DNA of 40,984 nucleotides, taken from the NCBI GenBank assembly GCA_022819945.1, contig JAJEGI010000041.1, positions 1 to 40,984 of the forward strand, read 5' to 3'. A model generated the notes under the pieces. The model made no database searches. It was not told the origin of the DNA and was given only the letters and a program-made list of their open reading frames with translations. Below are positions 1 through 8,046 of this stretch, piece after piece. Position 1 is the stretch's first letter; each line of letters starts with the position of its first letter. This DNA comes from Candidatus Poribacteria bacterium. GTDB taxonomy: Bacteria > Poribacteria > WGA-4E > WGA-3G. The position numbers and the translations under genes are program-made.

Positions 1-58
1 GAACAATTAAGTTCATTTTATCTTTCTTGCACAATTGATCCTTAAAAAGAGCGAAACT

Positions 59-1774
59 GTGAGCACAAAACCGGTAACAAAAATTATTGAAGACTTCAGC
101 GATCCGGATAAGGCTGAAGAATTATTGAAGAAAATACGAGAATTCCAGCAGAATCCGGAATTGCCTCTCGAAGGCAAGGCTGTAATTGATGCTATCCTAT
201 TAGTACAGGATGGTAAAATTGCTGATGCCATTGAAAAGTGGCGTTCTATTGCAAATATCGCAGAAGGACATAATAATGAACTTTCTGCCCAAGGGTGGTT
301 TTTCGTCGGAATTTTACTCTCAAAAAGGAATCAAGAAGAATCTCTCTTTGCTTACGATAAGGCAATTAATCTTAAGCCAGATTATGCAGATGCATATTAC
401 AACCGAGGTAATCTGAAAAGTGCTCTGAAACAACACGAATCTGCTATTGCAGATTACGATGAAGTAACACGAATCGAGCCAAATAATGCTTCTGTCTATA
501 CTCGTCGAGGGGTTACAAAATCTTTACTAAGCCAATTTGATGCTGCTATTGTTGACTTTAATGAAGCAATACGACTTAAACCAGATGATGCCCTTGCTTA
601 CTCTATGCGAGGTCGCGCAAAAGGGAACCTCAGACAATATGATGCCTCCATTGCCGATTTTGACGAAACTATAAGATTAAAACCGGAAGATGCCGAAACT
701 TACTTCATCCGTGGGGTTTCAAAAGAACGACTTGGTGAGTACGAATCTGCCATTATTGATTTTGATGAGAGTATTCGGTTAAAATCAGATGATACCCAAA
801 CCTATTTCATGCGAGGACATGCGAAGATTGAATTAGAACAATATGAGGGTGCTATTGCTGATTTTGATGAAAGCATCAAACTTGAACCTAATAATGCTTA
901 TGCCTACTTCATGCGCGGGTGTGCGAAAGATGAATTAGAACGCTATGAGGCTGCGATCGCTGATTTTGACGAAGGTCTCCGACTCAAACCCGATGATGCT
1001 AATGCCTACTTCAGACGAGGTTCGGGAAAAATTAGATTAGGATACTATGAGGCTGCGATTACCGATTTTGATAAAGGTCTTCAACTCAAGCCTGATGATG
1101 CCCAAGCTTACTTTATGCGAGGTTGTGTGAAGTTTGGGTTGGAACAATATGAGGCTACAATCGTTGATTTCGATGAAGGTCTGAAAATTAAACCTGATGA
1201 GGCAGAAGCCTATTTTGATAGAGGAGATGCGAAAATTGAGTTAGAACGCTATGAAGAGGCAATCGCTGACTTTGATAAAAGTATCCAACTTAATCCAGAT
1301 CATGCTTATCCCTATTTCATGCGCGGCTACGCCAAATACAAATTAAAACAATACGAATTTGCACTTGCTGACTTTGAAGAAACTATCAGACTTGAACCAG
1401 ATAACGCCCAGGCCTATAACAATCGAGCCCATTTGAAAAACAAACTTGGGCAATATGAATCTGCACTGGCAGACTGCAATGAATCGATCCGTTTAAACTT
1501 TGATGATGCCTGGCCGTATGCTAATAGGGGTTTTGCAAAAATTAAGTTAGAGCAAATTGAGTCCGCGCTTACGGACTGTGACGAAGCGATTCGGAGAAAT
1601 CCTGATTTGGCGGAAGCATATCACACGCGAGGCGAAGCCTATCGTCTCTTAGGTAAAACTCAAGAAGCAAAAGCCGATTTCCAGAAAGCATTGGAATTAG
1701 CAGAACAAGATGATAATCAAGACCTCAAAATCGAGATTGAGCAATCGCTTGAAAAACTTAACAACACTGAGTAA
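59..1774 (+). CDS. TPR repeat protein (about 571 aa)
   Basis: A long chain of 34-residue tetratricopeptide repeats, each with the pattern AYxxRGxAKxxLxQYExAIADFDExIRLxPD, running from about residue 75 to the end. TPR arrays form a helical scaffold that binds other proteins, so no enzyme activity is expected. I chose the GTG at 59 rather than the upstream TTG at 35. The resulting start MSTKPVTKIIED lines up with MSEKSIKPIVED of the paralogue at 4724, and an AAGAG purine stretch lies just upstream. Both paralogues also share a pre-TPR segment around GKIADAIEKWRSIANIAE. No signal peptide is seen, so it is probably cytoplasmic. The gene is more AT-rich than the paralogue. Its central repeats are very alike at DNA level, so repeat number could vary between strains. 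The partner is unknown. Confidence 0.85.
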   Translation: MSTKPVTKIIEDFSDPDKAEELLKKIREFQQNPELPLEGKAVIDAILLVQDGKIADAIEKWRSIANIAEGHNNELSAQGWFFVGILLSKRNQEESLFAYDKAINLKPDYADAYYNRGNLKSALKQHESAIADYDEVTRIEPNNASVYTRRGVTKSLLSQFDAAIVDFNEAIRLKPDDALAYSMRGRAKGNLRQYDASIADFDETIRLKPEDAETYFIRGVSKERLGEYESAIIDFDESIRLKSDDTQTYFMRGHAKIELEQYEGAIADFDESIKLEPNNAYAYFMRGCAKDELERYEAAIADFDEGLRLKPDDANAYFRRGSGKIRLGYYEAAITDFDKGLQLKPDDAQAYFMRGCVKFGLEQYEATIVDFDEGLKIKPDEAEAYFDRGDAKIELERYEEAIADFDKSIQLNPDHAYPYFMRGYAKYKLKQYEFALADFEETIRLEPDNAQAYNNRAHLKNKLGQYESALADCNESIRLNFDDAWPYANRGFAKIKLEQIESALTDCDEAIRRNPDLAEAYHTRGEAYRLLGKTQEAKADFQKALELAEQDDNQDLKIEIEQSLEKLNNTE

Positions 1775-1799
1775 CGAATGAGTTTCCGCACAACCTACC

Positions 1800-2579
1800 C
1801 TAATCAAACCGAGACGTAATCTCAGGTGGCGGTTCTCCGACAACTGATTTGCCATCCTGCAACAACGGTTCCGCATTCCCCCACAAACGACTCCCGTCGT
1901 GTGAAAGCAGTGGCTCCGCAGAATACTGGGCAAGGTACGCACGCCGCATGTTGTTCGTATAGTTCGTCCCACTACAGTGAAAATTGACGCTCGTGAACGC
2001 CACAATACTCCCCGCAGGTACGACAGCTGGCACACCCTTCTCCGGTCCGAAATAACCGACCAGATCGTTGCTCTCATCGTCGCGGATGTGCTTCACCCAT
2101 GAACGGATACCGATGCGAGAAAACGGCATCACGTAGACCGTCCCGTTCTCCTCAGACATATCATCAAGCGCACACCAACAGGTCAAATACGGCTTATGAT
2201 CGGGATAGCCGACATAGCCTGAATCCTGATGCCAACTGAACTTCATCCCCTCTTCCGCACCTTTGACAACATACTGCTCCCAGAAGAGATACGCCGTATC
2301 GCCTAAGGTGGCACGGCAGACATCTGCCATCAGATCGCTGAACAGAAATTCGCGGAGCTTGGGCTGCTTCCTGAAACAGTTTGAGACGAAATACCGTTTA
2401 CCGCGATGATTGAGACCCAGTACGTCTGTGTCCTGCCGCTCCATCTCAGCATCTGCCTGATTGATAAAGGTCCCGCATTCACCGCGAAGCAGTTCCAAAA
2501 ACGGTTCCGGGATAACATTTTCTAAAATGAAATAGCCTTCCTCTTGGAATTGCTGTTTCTGTGCATCGGTTATATTCAT
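1800..2579 (-). CDS. Phytanoyl-CoA dioxygenase (PhyH) family protein
   Basis: A 259-residue Fe(II)/2-oxoglutarate-dependent oxygenase of the PhyH family. These enzymes hydroxylate lipids or small metabolites and release CO2 and succinate. The HxD...H iron triad is visible as H117 and D119 in SWHQDSGY and H201 in NFHCSGTN. R212 or R213 in NNMRRAYL probably binds the 2-oxoglutarate carboxylate. Length and the N-terminal FQEEGYFILENVI are typical. The substrate cannot be told from sequence. It lies downstream of the sulfite-oxidase-like gene on the same strand, but a 133-base gap with a palindromic repeat separates them, so co-transcription is uncertain. No clear Shine-Dalgarno precedes the ATG. 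It converges with the TPR gene, with 25 bases between the two stops. Confidence 0.9.
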   Translation of the reverse strand: MNITDAQKQQFQEEGYFILENVIPEPFLELLRGECGTFINQADAEMERQDTDVLGLNHRGKRYFVSNCFRKQPKLREFLFSDLMADVCRATLGDTAYLFWEQYVVKGAEEGMKFSWHQDSGYVGYPDHKPYLTCWCALDDMSEENGTVYVMPFSRIGIRSWVKHIRDDESNDLVGYFGPEKGVPAVVPAGSIVAFTSVNFHCSGTNYTNNMRRAYLAQYSAEPLLSHDGSRLWGNAEPLLQDGKSVVGEPPPEITSRFD

Positions 2580-2638
2580 ATTTTTTTAATTATTAGGTTT
2601 TTGCGCTGCCCTCCACTTCGGTTCGGGCAGGTTTCTGC

Positions 2639-2665
2639 GTAGGGGCTGGGTTCCCCAGCCCTTAC
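2639..2665. repeat. Palindromic intergenic repeat (GGGCTGGG hairpin)
   Basis: The arm GTAGGGGCTGGG, a TTC loop and the arm CCCAGCCCTTAC form a near-perfect hairpin with an exact 8-bp core. It sits between the sulfite-oxidase-like gene and phyH. No T-run follows on either strand, so it is more like a dispersed palindromic element than a classical terminator. The other hairpins at 20277, 27308, 29105 and 29288 have the same plan but different sequence. Confidence 0.7.
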
Positions 2666-2712
2666 CTCGGTGGCGAAAACGGTTTGTAAGTTTTTAACCT
2701 ACAAAGTGGCTT

Positions 2713-3840
2713 CTATTCAATATTAACTCGTCGGACGACCTGACCGTTGCTTTCCCAATAGGTATGCTTTCCAGTGATATAATCAGAATCGGCTGTGGGT
2801 TGGATGTTCCCTTTTGTATCAATCGCTCTCGAAACGACGGTGTGTTCGCCTTTTGAGGGGTGGTTCCAGTCGAGATGCCAGATTTTCCATGCGAATTCCG
2901 CGTCCTCCTCCGGATCAATCGTCGCTTTTTGCCATGCCCCGCCATCAATACTCACCTCAACAGTAGCAATAGGTGCACCCCACGCTGCACCATAGATGCG
3001 GTACTTATCGTCAATGCGCGTTACCTTCGCCGCTAACGATTTCAACTGCGTTCTACCCACCGAGGTCTCCATCCAGACCGATTCGCCATCCGGACGTTTC
3101 TCCTCGCGCATCGTCACATAATCGCGTCCCATGAACCGTCCCATGTACCGGGTATTGCGTACCTCAATGCGTTTCAGCCATTTGACGCAGGCGATGCCGT
3201 ACCAACCGGGAGCAATTAAGCGTAGCGGCGCGCCGTTGGCATGTGGTAAGGGTTCACCGTTCATCTCATAGCAGAGGAGCATCGTATCTTCCAACGCGTC
3301 TTCAACGGACATGCTCCGTGCAAAATTCTGACGCATCTTGACCTTTCGCCGTTCCTCTTCACCGACATCGTGTCCGAAGAAAATGACCTCAATGCCGTCC
3401 TCTTGGATACCGGCTTCCTTAAGGATCGGCGCAAGCGGCGTACCAGCCCACTTCGCGTTTCCAATTGCCCCTGTGAACGTCGGAAACCCATGATTACCAG
3501 AGCATTCCAAGGTAAAGGTTACCTCCTGCCGTGGACGCGCTTTAATGTCTTCAATCGTGAGCATGAGCGGATTATCAACCAAGCCACTCACCTCTAATTT
3601 CCACATCGCGAGATCGACTTCAGGCTTGCCATAGTGTGAAACGTTGAAGAATTCATCGTTCGGCGTGATAAAGGTATCAAATGTGTTCCAATCCAATCGT
3701 CCTTCTTCTGGAGGGGGTTGATCGGTGAACGGGACAAGTACTTCACCCGCACGGCTTGGAAAGGCATAGACTGCCCACGGACTGAGCAGCAACCCTGTAA
3801 GCGTCATACCGCTACGTCGCAAAAAATCTCTGCGATCCAT
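2713..3840 (-). CDS. Exported molybdopterin oxidoreductase, sulfite oxidase family
   Basis: A 375-residue protein with a twin-arginine leader (MDRRDFLRRSG plus a hydrophobic stretch ending near AYA), so it should be folded with its cofactor and exported by Tat. The Mo-pterin domain covers about residues 45-230. The molybdenum-ligating cysteine is C113 in FTLECSGNHG, and the family signature LPHANGAPLRLIAPG is at 198-212, followed by VKWL at 219-222. The Ig-like Mo-co dimerisation domain occupies about 255-375, which argues for a SorA/SoxC/SUOX type rather than MsrP (YedY), which lacks it. No heme domain and no adjacent cytochrome gene are visible, so the electron acceptor is unknown. A strong AAGGAGG site lies 5 bases before the ATG. 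The superoxide dismutase gene ends 29 bases upstream on the same strand, so the two probably form an operon. Confidence 0.9.
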   Translation of the reverse strand: MDRRDFLRRSGMTLTGLLLSPWAVYAFPSRAGEVLVPFTDQPPPEEGRLDWNTFDTFITPNDEFFNVSHYGKPEVDLAMWKLEVSGLVDNPLMLTIEDIKARPRQEVTFTLECSGNHGFPTFTGAIGNAKWAGTPLAPILKEAGIQEDGIEVIFFGHDVGEEERRKVKMRQNFARSMSVEDALEDTMLLCYEMNGEPLPHANGAPLRLIAPGWYGIACVKWLKRIEVRNTRYMGRFMGRDYVTMREEKRPDGESVWMETSVGRTQLKSLAAKVTRIDDKYRIYGAAWGAPIATVEVSIDGGAWQKATIDPEEDAEFAWKIWHLDWNHPSKGEHTVVSRAIDTKGNIQPTADSDYITGKHTYWESNGQVVRRVNIE

Positions 3841-3869
3841 GGTGCCTCCTTACTTTTAGTAGTCGCGGT

Positions 3870-4592
3870 TTAACCAGCCATCGCCGCAATGTAGTTGGCG
3901 TTAACCTGTTCCCAATTGACAACCTTACCCCACGCATCAACGTAATCGGCGCGCCGGTTCTGGTAGTTGAGATAATAGGCGTGTTCCCAGACATCAAGAC
4001 CGAGAATAGGCGTATGTCCTTTCATCAACGGACTATCCTGATTTGATGTTGAATAGATTTGCAGCTTCTTCTTATCGTCAACAACAAGCCATGCCCATCC
4101 TGATCCGAAATGCGTTTTCGCTGCCGTGGAGAATATCTCACTGCCAGCCTCCAACGATCCAAACGCGGATTGAATGGCTTCGGCAACTTTACCTGTCAGT
4201 TCTCTGCCCTCGGGAATCATAATGCTCCAGAAAAGCGTATGGTTGGCGTGTCCACCGCCGCTGTTAATCACGGCTTGGCGGATGTTCTTCGGCACTTTAT
4301 CAATGTTCCGAAGTAGACCTTCAATCGACATGTGCTCCAAATTGTGATGATGTGCAATCGCTGCATTGAGTTTATTGACATAGCCTTGGTGGTGTTTTCC
4401 GTGATGGATCTCCATCGTGCGTTTGTCAATAGACGGTTCAAGTGCATCGTATGGGTACGGGAGTTTTGGCAGTGTATGACCATGGGTATGCGCGTGCTCG
4501 TGTTGAGCTGCGTAAAGACGCATCGGACTGTTCGCGAGCAGCAGTCCTGCCACTGCGGTACTTCCTTGAATTAAAAAATTTCTACGGTTCAT
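3870..4592 (-). CDS. sodA: Exported Mn-type superoxide dismutase with His-rich linker
   Basis: A 240-residue Fe/Mn superoxide dismutase, converting superoxide to peroxide and oxygen. The metal ligands are H63 (MEIHHGKHH), H118 ([10 protein letters not shown]), D200 and H204 ([10 protein letters not shown]). The Gly-Gly before HANH and Q185 in STSNQDSPL follow the Mn-type pattern of E. coli SodA rather than FeSOD. Unusually for the family, it starts with a twin-arginine leader ([10 protein letters not shown], hydrophobic core, cleavage near LYA), so it should act outside the cytoplasm. The mature N-terminus begins with a histidine-rich stretch, HEHAHTHGH, a likely metal-binding linker. An AAGGAG ribosome site and a good minus-strand promoter precede it. 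It lies directly upstream of another Tat-exported metalloenzyme. Confidence 0.95.
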   Translation of the reverse strand: MNRRNFLIQGSTAVAGLLLANSPMRLYAAQHEHAHTHGHTLPKLPYPYDALEPSIDKRTMEIHHGKHHQGYVNKLNAAIAHHHNLEHMSIEGLLRNIDKVPKNIRQAVINSGGGHANHTLFWSIMIPEGRELTGKVAEAIQSAFGSLEAGSEIFSTAAKTHFGSGWAWLVVDDKKKLQIYSTSNQDSPLMKGHTPILGLDVWEHAYYLNYQNRRADYVDAWGKVVNWEQVNANYIAAMAG

Positions 4593-4623
4593 GATTTCTC
4601 CTTATCCTGCTGTTTTGAATAGG

Positions 4624-4653
4624 ATTTTAGCAGAAGTTACGAGTTTGTGTCAA
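4624..4653 (-). promoter_or_regulatory. Sigma-70-type promoter for the sod operon
   Basis: On the minus strand, TTGACA (4648-4653) and TAAAAT (4624-4629) are separated by 18 bases. The -35 box is perfect and the -10 box matches 5 of 6 positions. It points into the superoxide dismutase gene and leaves a leader of about 25 bases. Confidence 0.75.
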
Positions 4654-4665
4654 TATAAAATTCAG

Positions 4666-4694
4666 TTGATTTTGGCATAGAGATGTGGTATTTT
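4666..4694 (+). promoter_or_regulatory. Probable promoter for the second TPR gene
   Basis: TTGATT (4666-4671), a 17-base spacer and TATTTT (4689-4694) point toward the TPR gene at 4724. The -10 box matches 4 of 6 positions. It lies back-to-back with the sod promoter, so the two genes are divergently transcribed from one 130-base region. Confidence 0.5.
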
Positions 4695-4723
4695 GTTACT
4701 AAAGCAGAGAGCGGAGGAAACCC

Positions 4724-5611
4724 ATGAGTGAAAAATCAATAAAGCCGATTGTTGAAGATAGCACAGGGAAAGTTGAGGAAACGGTGCAAGCATATCAAAC
4801 GTCCCCGACGGTTTCACTGATAGATAAGGCGATTGCCGATGCGCACTTGTTGCAAAAAGAAGGGAAAATCGCAGCAGCACTTGAAAAATGGCGCTCGCTC
4901 GCGAATGTCGTAGAGGCGGTTGATAACGAAGTCGCTGCACGCGCATGGTTTTCTATTGGCACACTCTTGTTAGAAGAAAAAAAGAAAAAGAAGGCACTTT
5001 CTGCTTATGACAAGGCGATCCGTTTTAAGCCCGATTATGCGGAAGCCTATACCCAGCGAGCGAATGTCCAAGACGCGCTCGGACAGTATGCGGAGGCGAT
5101 TGCCGACTATGATGAGGCAATCCGCCTCAACCCTGCGGATGCCGAAGCGTATACCAACCGTGGTTTCGTACAGACAAAATTAGGCAATCATGAAGCCGCC
5201 ATCGCCGATCATGATGAAGCGTTGCGGTTGAACTCGGATTTGGTGGAAGCCTACCATAACCGAGGGCTTGCAAAGTTGATGCTTGGGAAGCATGAAAGTG
5301 CTATTGAAGACTTTGACCGCACAATTCAGCTCTATCCTGATAGTGCTATCCCGTACTGGAACCGCGGTATGTCAAAGAGGCGCCTGCTCCAATATGAAGC
5401 CTCACTTGCTGATTATGAAGAGGCAATTCAGCGAGATCCAGAATTTGCTGAAGCTTACGTGGAACGGGGTATGATCCAACGCTATCTCAAATGTAACACG
5501 AAGGCACGAGCGGATTTTGAGACAGCCCTCAAATTCTCGCGTGACACTGGCGATCACAAGCTTGAAGCGAAACTTGTCGCGGAGATTCAAGAAATAGACG
5601 AATTAGAGTGA
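4724..5611 (+). CDS. TPR repeat protein (295 aa)
   Basis: A shorter paralogue of the TPR protein at the start of the window, with five to six TPR units from about residue 85 (AYDKAIRFKPDYAEAYTQRA onward). Before the repeats it shares the segment GKIAAALEKWRSLANVVE, a helical pre-domain seen in both paralogues. It is predicted to be a cytoplasmic scaffold, and the partner is unknown. A strong GCGGAGGAAACCC ribosome site precedes the ATG. A nuclease remnant and an intact DUF4268 nuclease follow on the same strand. This placement may mean the TPR proteins are adaptors for the nuclease cassette, but that is only suggested by proximity. Confidence 0.85.
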   Translation: MSEKSIKPIVEDSTGKVEETVQAYQTSPTVSLIDKAIADAHLLQKEGKIAAALEKWRSLANVVEAVDNEVAARAWFSIGTLLLEEKKKKKALSAYDKAIRFKPDYAEAYTQRANVQDALGQYAEAIADYDEAIRLNPADAEAYTNRGFVQTKLGNHEAAIADHDEALRLNSDLVEAYHNRGLAKLMLGKHESAIEDFDRTIQLYPDSAIPYWNRGMSKRRLLQYEASLADYEEAIQRDPEFAEAYVERGMIQRYLKCNTKARADFETALKFSRDTGDHKLEAKLVAEIQEIDELE

Positions 5612-5630
5612 GAAGCGCGCTGATGTATGA

Positions 5631-5801
5631 ATTCGTTGGATTGCAGAGAAGTTCCGCCCTGAACACCGTGATGTTCTCAATTGGTAAAATAAAAATACAT
5701 CTACTGCCCTTCAATTTTTGGGTGTAGAGATTGCAGTTATCCAAATTGCAGATTCGCCTTACGCCCCGGAGTTCACCGTCGTTACAGATACGAACAACTG
5801 A
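5631..5801 (+). pseudogene. Remnant of a DUF4268/PD-(D/E)XK nuclease gene
   Basis: Reading from 5631, one frame gives IRWIAEKFRPEHRDVLNW, then a TAA stop at 5685, then an uninterrupted stretch containing LGVEIAVIQIADSPYAPEF up to the TGA at 5799-5801. This aligns with residues 102-156 of the intact nuclease immediately downstream (VVWIAQEFEQEHLSALDW, GIEVKVWQIGDSACAPQF). The stop falls where the intact gene has WL, so a single T-to-A change in a TTA codon would explain it. Start and 3' part are missing. It is a decayed relic of a former neighbour or duplicate, with no sign that it is still expressed. Confidence 0.8.
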
Positions 5802-5830
5802 CGAACAAATAACAAAGGAAACAATACCTA

Positions 5831-6826
5831 ATGTCCAAAAAACTTGGCCATCTTGAACCTGTTGAATTAAGCAATATTTGGCCCGACGAGGCTCAGAATT
5901 TCACGCCATGGTTGGCGGAAGAAGAAAACCTTATCCTCCTTGGCAAAACACTGGATATGGACCTTGAACTTGAGGCGCAAGAGATAAACGTTGGAAAATT
6001 CCGCGCTGATATTCTGTGCAAGAATACAGTAGATGATTCGTGGGTAGTAATTGAAAACCAATTGGAACGAACTAACCATAAACACTTAGGCCAAATTCTG
6101 ACATATTCAGCAGGTTTGAATGCCTACACAGTCGTCTGGATCGCACAAGAATTTGAGCAAGAGCATCTTTCAGCACTTGACTGGCTAAATGAAATTACAC
6201 ATGAACGTTTCCGGTGCTTTGGTATAGAGGTTAAGGTGTGGCAAATTGGAGATTCTGCCTGTGCACCACAGTTTGATATTGTATCTAAACCTAATGATTG
6301 GAGCCGTGCTGTAAATCAGGAAACGCAACATGCCGTCAACAAGAATGTCTCAGAATTTAAGCAGCTGCAGGAAAATTTCTGGACGGAACTGAACGACTAT
6401 ATGATTCAGAAACAGAGTTCGGTTAAACTCCAGAAGCCGAAACCGTCAAATCACATCAATGCTAGCATAGGAAGAGCACGCTTCTGTATCTCAGCATACA
6501 TGGATAAACAAAACAAGAAAATCCGTGTGGTAATCTATGTGGGGGGACCGGATGCTGAGGCACACTTTTACCTTCTGAAGGAAGAACAGAAAAAAATTGA
6601 AAGTGAATTTGGAGAGGCACTTGAGTGGGAGGAACGACCTGAAAGTAAGGAGAAATATATTTCTCTATCCAAAAGCGACACAGATCCGACGGACGAAATA
6701 GACTGGCAAAATCAGCACGAATGGCTTGCTGCTAAAATTGAAAAATTCAACGAAGTCTTCCGTCCACGTATCAAAGCACTCAATGCTGCCGATTGGGAAC
6801 CACCCGAAGACGAGGATGATGAATAG
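5831..6826 (+). CDS. DUF4268 family PD-(D/E)XK-like nuclease
   Basis: A 331-residue protein whose N-terminal half has a restriction-endonuclease-like core: D60 in KFRADIL, then E75 and Q77 in VVIENQL (an ExQ form of the usual ExK), then a helix with HLGQILTYSAGL. The segment HERFRCFGIEVKVWQIGDS completes the nuclease domain. The C-terminal half (about 190-320) matches the DUF4268 pattern. Proteins of this type are found in defence islands and near mobile elements, but their target is not established. The gene overlaps the downstream patatin gene by 8 bases, so the pair is probably translated together. A decayed relative lies immediately upstream. Confidence 0.8.
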   Translation: MSKKLGHLEPVELSNIWPDEAQNFTPWLAEEENLILLGKTLDMDLELEAQEINVGKFRADILCKNTVDDSWVVIENQLERTNHKHLGQILTYSAGLNAYTVVWIAQEFEQEHLSALDWLNEITHERFRCFGIEVKVWQIGDSACAPQFDIVSKPNDWSRAVNQETQHAVNKNVSEFKQLQENFWTELNDYMIQKQSSVKLQKPKPSNHINASIGRARFCISAYMDKQNKKIRVVIYVGGPDAEAHFYLLKEEQKKIESEFGEALEWEERPESKEKYISLSKSDTDPTDEIDWQNQHEWLAAKIEKFNEVFRPRIKALNAADWEPPEDEDDE

Positions 6827-7742
6827 GCAATCAATGAGAAAAAAGGACACCTTCCACATCCTCGCGTTAGATGGTGGCGGCACCCGCGGCATATACACCG
6901 CCCAACTCCTCGCCAAAATTGAACAGGCTTTTGGCACACGTATCAAAACCTGCTTTGACCTCATCGCCGGAACAAGCACAGGCGCGATCATCGCCGGTGC
7001 CGCTGCCTCCGACATCCCTATGACGGATATCGTCGAACTCTTTGATACCGAGACCCCGCATATCTTCCGAAAACGGTGGTATCGCATCCCGTTATTTCTC
7101 AGCAAATATCCAAGCGAACAACTCGCGCAGATTATCGCCAAGCATATCCCAGCAACGCCTCTCGGTGAAATAGCAACGCCATTAATGATAACAAGTTCAG
7201 AAATCGCCAGAAGTGAAGTTCACATTTTTAGATCCAATTATGGAAGTCGCGATGCGGAGAGTGCTTCTACAAGTAAAGAGGTCTGTTTACGAGATGCTAT
7301 CCTCGCCTCTTGTGCTGCACCCACATTTTTTGCCCCAAAGTCCGTTGACAACCTCTTGTTAGCAGACGGCTGCTTATGGGCAAACAACCCTTCCACAATT
7401 GCCGCCACAGAGGCACTCTCAGTGTTTAGAAAAGAGGCACAAGAAATTCGGATGCTTTCCATCGGCACAGGACATTCAACAAACATGTACCAGCAAAGAC
7501 GTGGCTGGGGATTTATCACCGGATGGGGTGGCGCGAAACTAACCTCCTACGTGATGACATTGCAAGCCCAAGCATCCGCACATACAGCAAAACTGTTGCT
7601 AAAGGGCAATTATTTACGGATCAATCCAGAAATCGATCGTTGGGAGATAGACAACCTTACGCAGTTAGACAACCTCAAATCCCTCGCCGAGCATGATTTC
7701 GAGAAACACGCTGCGGAGATTAAAGCCTTTATTCAGTCTTAA
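6819..7742 (+). CDS. Patatin-like phospholipase (CapV-like fold)
   Basis: A 307-residue patatin-family lipid hydrolase. The oxyanion-hole motif DGGGTRG is at 18-24, the nucleophile elbow GTSTG has S53, and the second dyad residue is D183 in LLADGCLWANNP. There is no signal peptide, so it would act on membrane lipids from the cytoplasmic side. The start is taken at the ATG at 6819, which overlaps the stop of the nuclease gene. The ATG at 6834 is an alternative with similar merit. Patatin proteins are known defence effectors (for example CapV in CBASS), but no CD-NTase is nearby. The overlap with a nuclease gene suggests a two-gene unit. A housekeeping lipase remains possible. Confidence 0.88.
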   Translation: MNRQSMRKKDTFHILALDGGGTRGIYTAQLLAKIEQAFGTRIKTCFDLIAGTSTGAIIAGAAASDIPMTDIVELFDTETPHIFRKRWYRIPLFLSKYPSEQLAQIIAKHIPATPLGEIATPLMITSSEIARSEVHIFRSNYGSRDAESASTSKEVCLRDAILASCAAPTFFAPKSVDNLLLADGCLWANNPSTIAATEALSVFRKEAQEIRMLSIGTGHSTNMYQQRRGWGFITGWGGAKLTSYVMTLQAQASAHTAKLLLKGNYLRINPEIDRWEIDNLTQLDNLKSLAEHDFEKHAAEIKAFIQS

Positions 7743-7851
7743 GATGATTAAGTGTGCCAATCACTTGAAAATGCTGGCTTCGAGCGTTCTTATTTCTCTG
7801 TATAATTACCAATCCGCCATTTAGACGTTCTGTACGTCCTTTTAAAAGAAA

Positions 7852-7880
7852 TTGACTTTTTATGTTGGAAAATATATAAT
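7852..7880 (+). promoter_or_regulatory. Strong sigma-70-type promoter with a long leader
   Basis: TTGACT (7852-7857), a 17-base spacer and a perfect TATAAT (7875-7880). It is the only convincing promoter in the 304-base gap between the patatin gene and the membrane protein at 8047. Transcription from it would give a leader of roughly 160 bases that contains a stable hairpin. Confidence 0.75.
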
Positions 7881-7977
7881 GCAGTCGTATTTGACAAATT
7901 TTTCCGATTTAAGAAGTGTAAGGTAATTTCTTGTTTCGTTAACGAGAGGCTAATAACCTCAAACTTCATCCATTAAC

Positions 7978-8011
7978 AATGCTATCCGTTATTGCGTTTT
8001 GGGATAGCATT
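7978..8011. repeat. Perfect inverted repeat in a 5' leader
   Basis: AATGCTATCC (7978-7987) and GGATAGCATT (8002-8011) form a 10-bp stem with a 14-base loop. No T-run follows, so it is not a standard terminator. It lies 36 bases before the start of the membrane protein gene and downstream of the promoter at 7852, so it could act as an mRNA structure or an operator. Confidence 0.6.
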
Positions 8012-8046
8012 TAACTGGACCCAATAAGGGAAAAGGAGAAATTTTC

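Noticed and set aside
2639..2665. A rho-independent terminator after the sulfite-oxidase-like gene
   Set aside because: The hairpin is strong, but no T-run follows on the minus strand.
6726..6818. An earlier start for the patatin protein within the nuclease gene
   Set aside because: The TTG start has no ribosome site and the added residues are only a shadow of the nuclease frame.
5831..7742. A CBASS system, because of the patatin gene
   Set aside because: No CD-NTase, Cap2 or Cap3 gene is present within the window around it.
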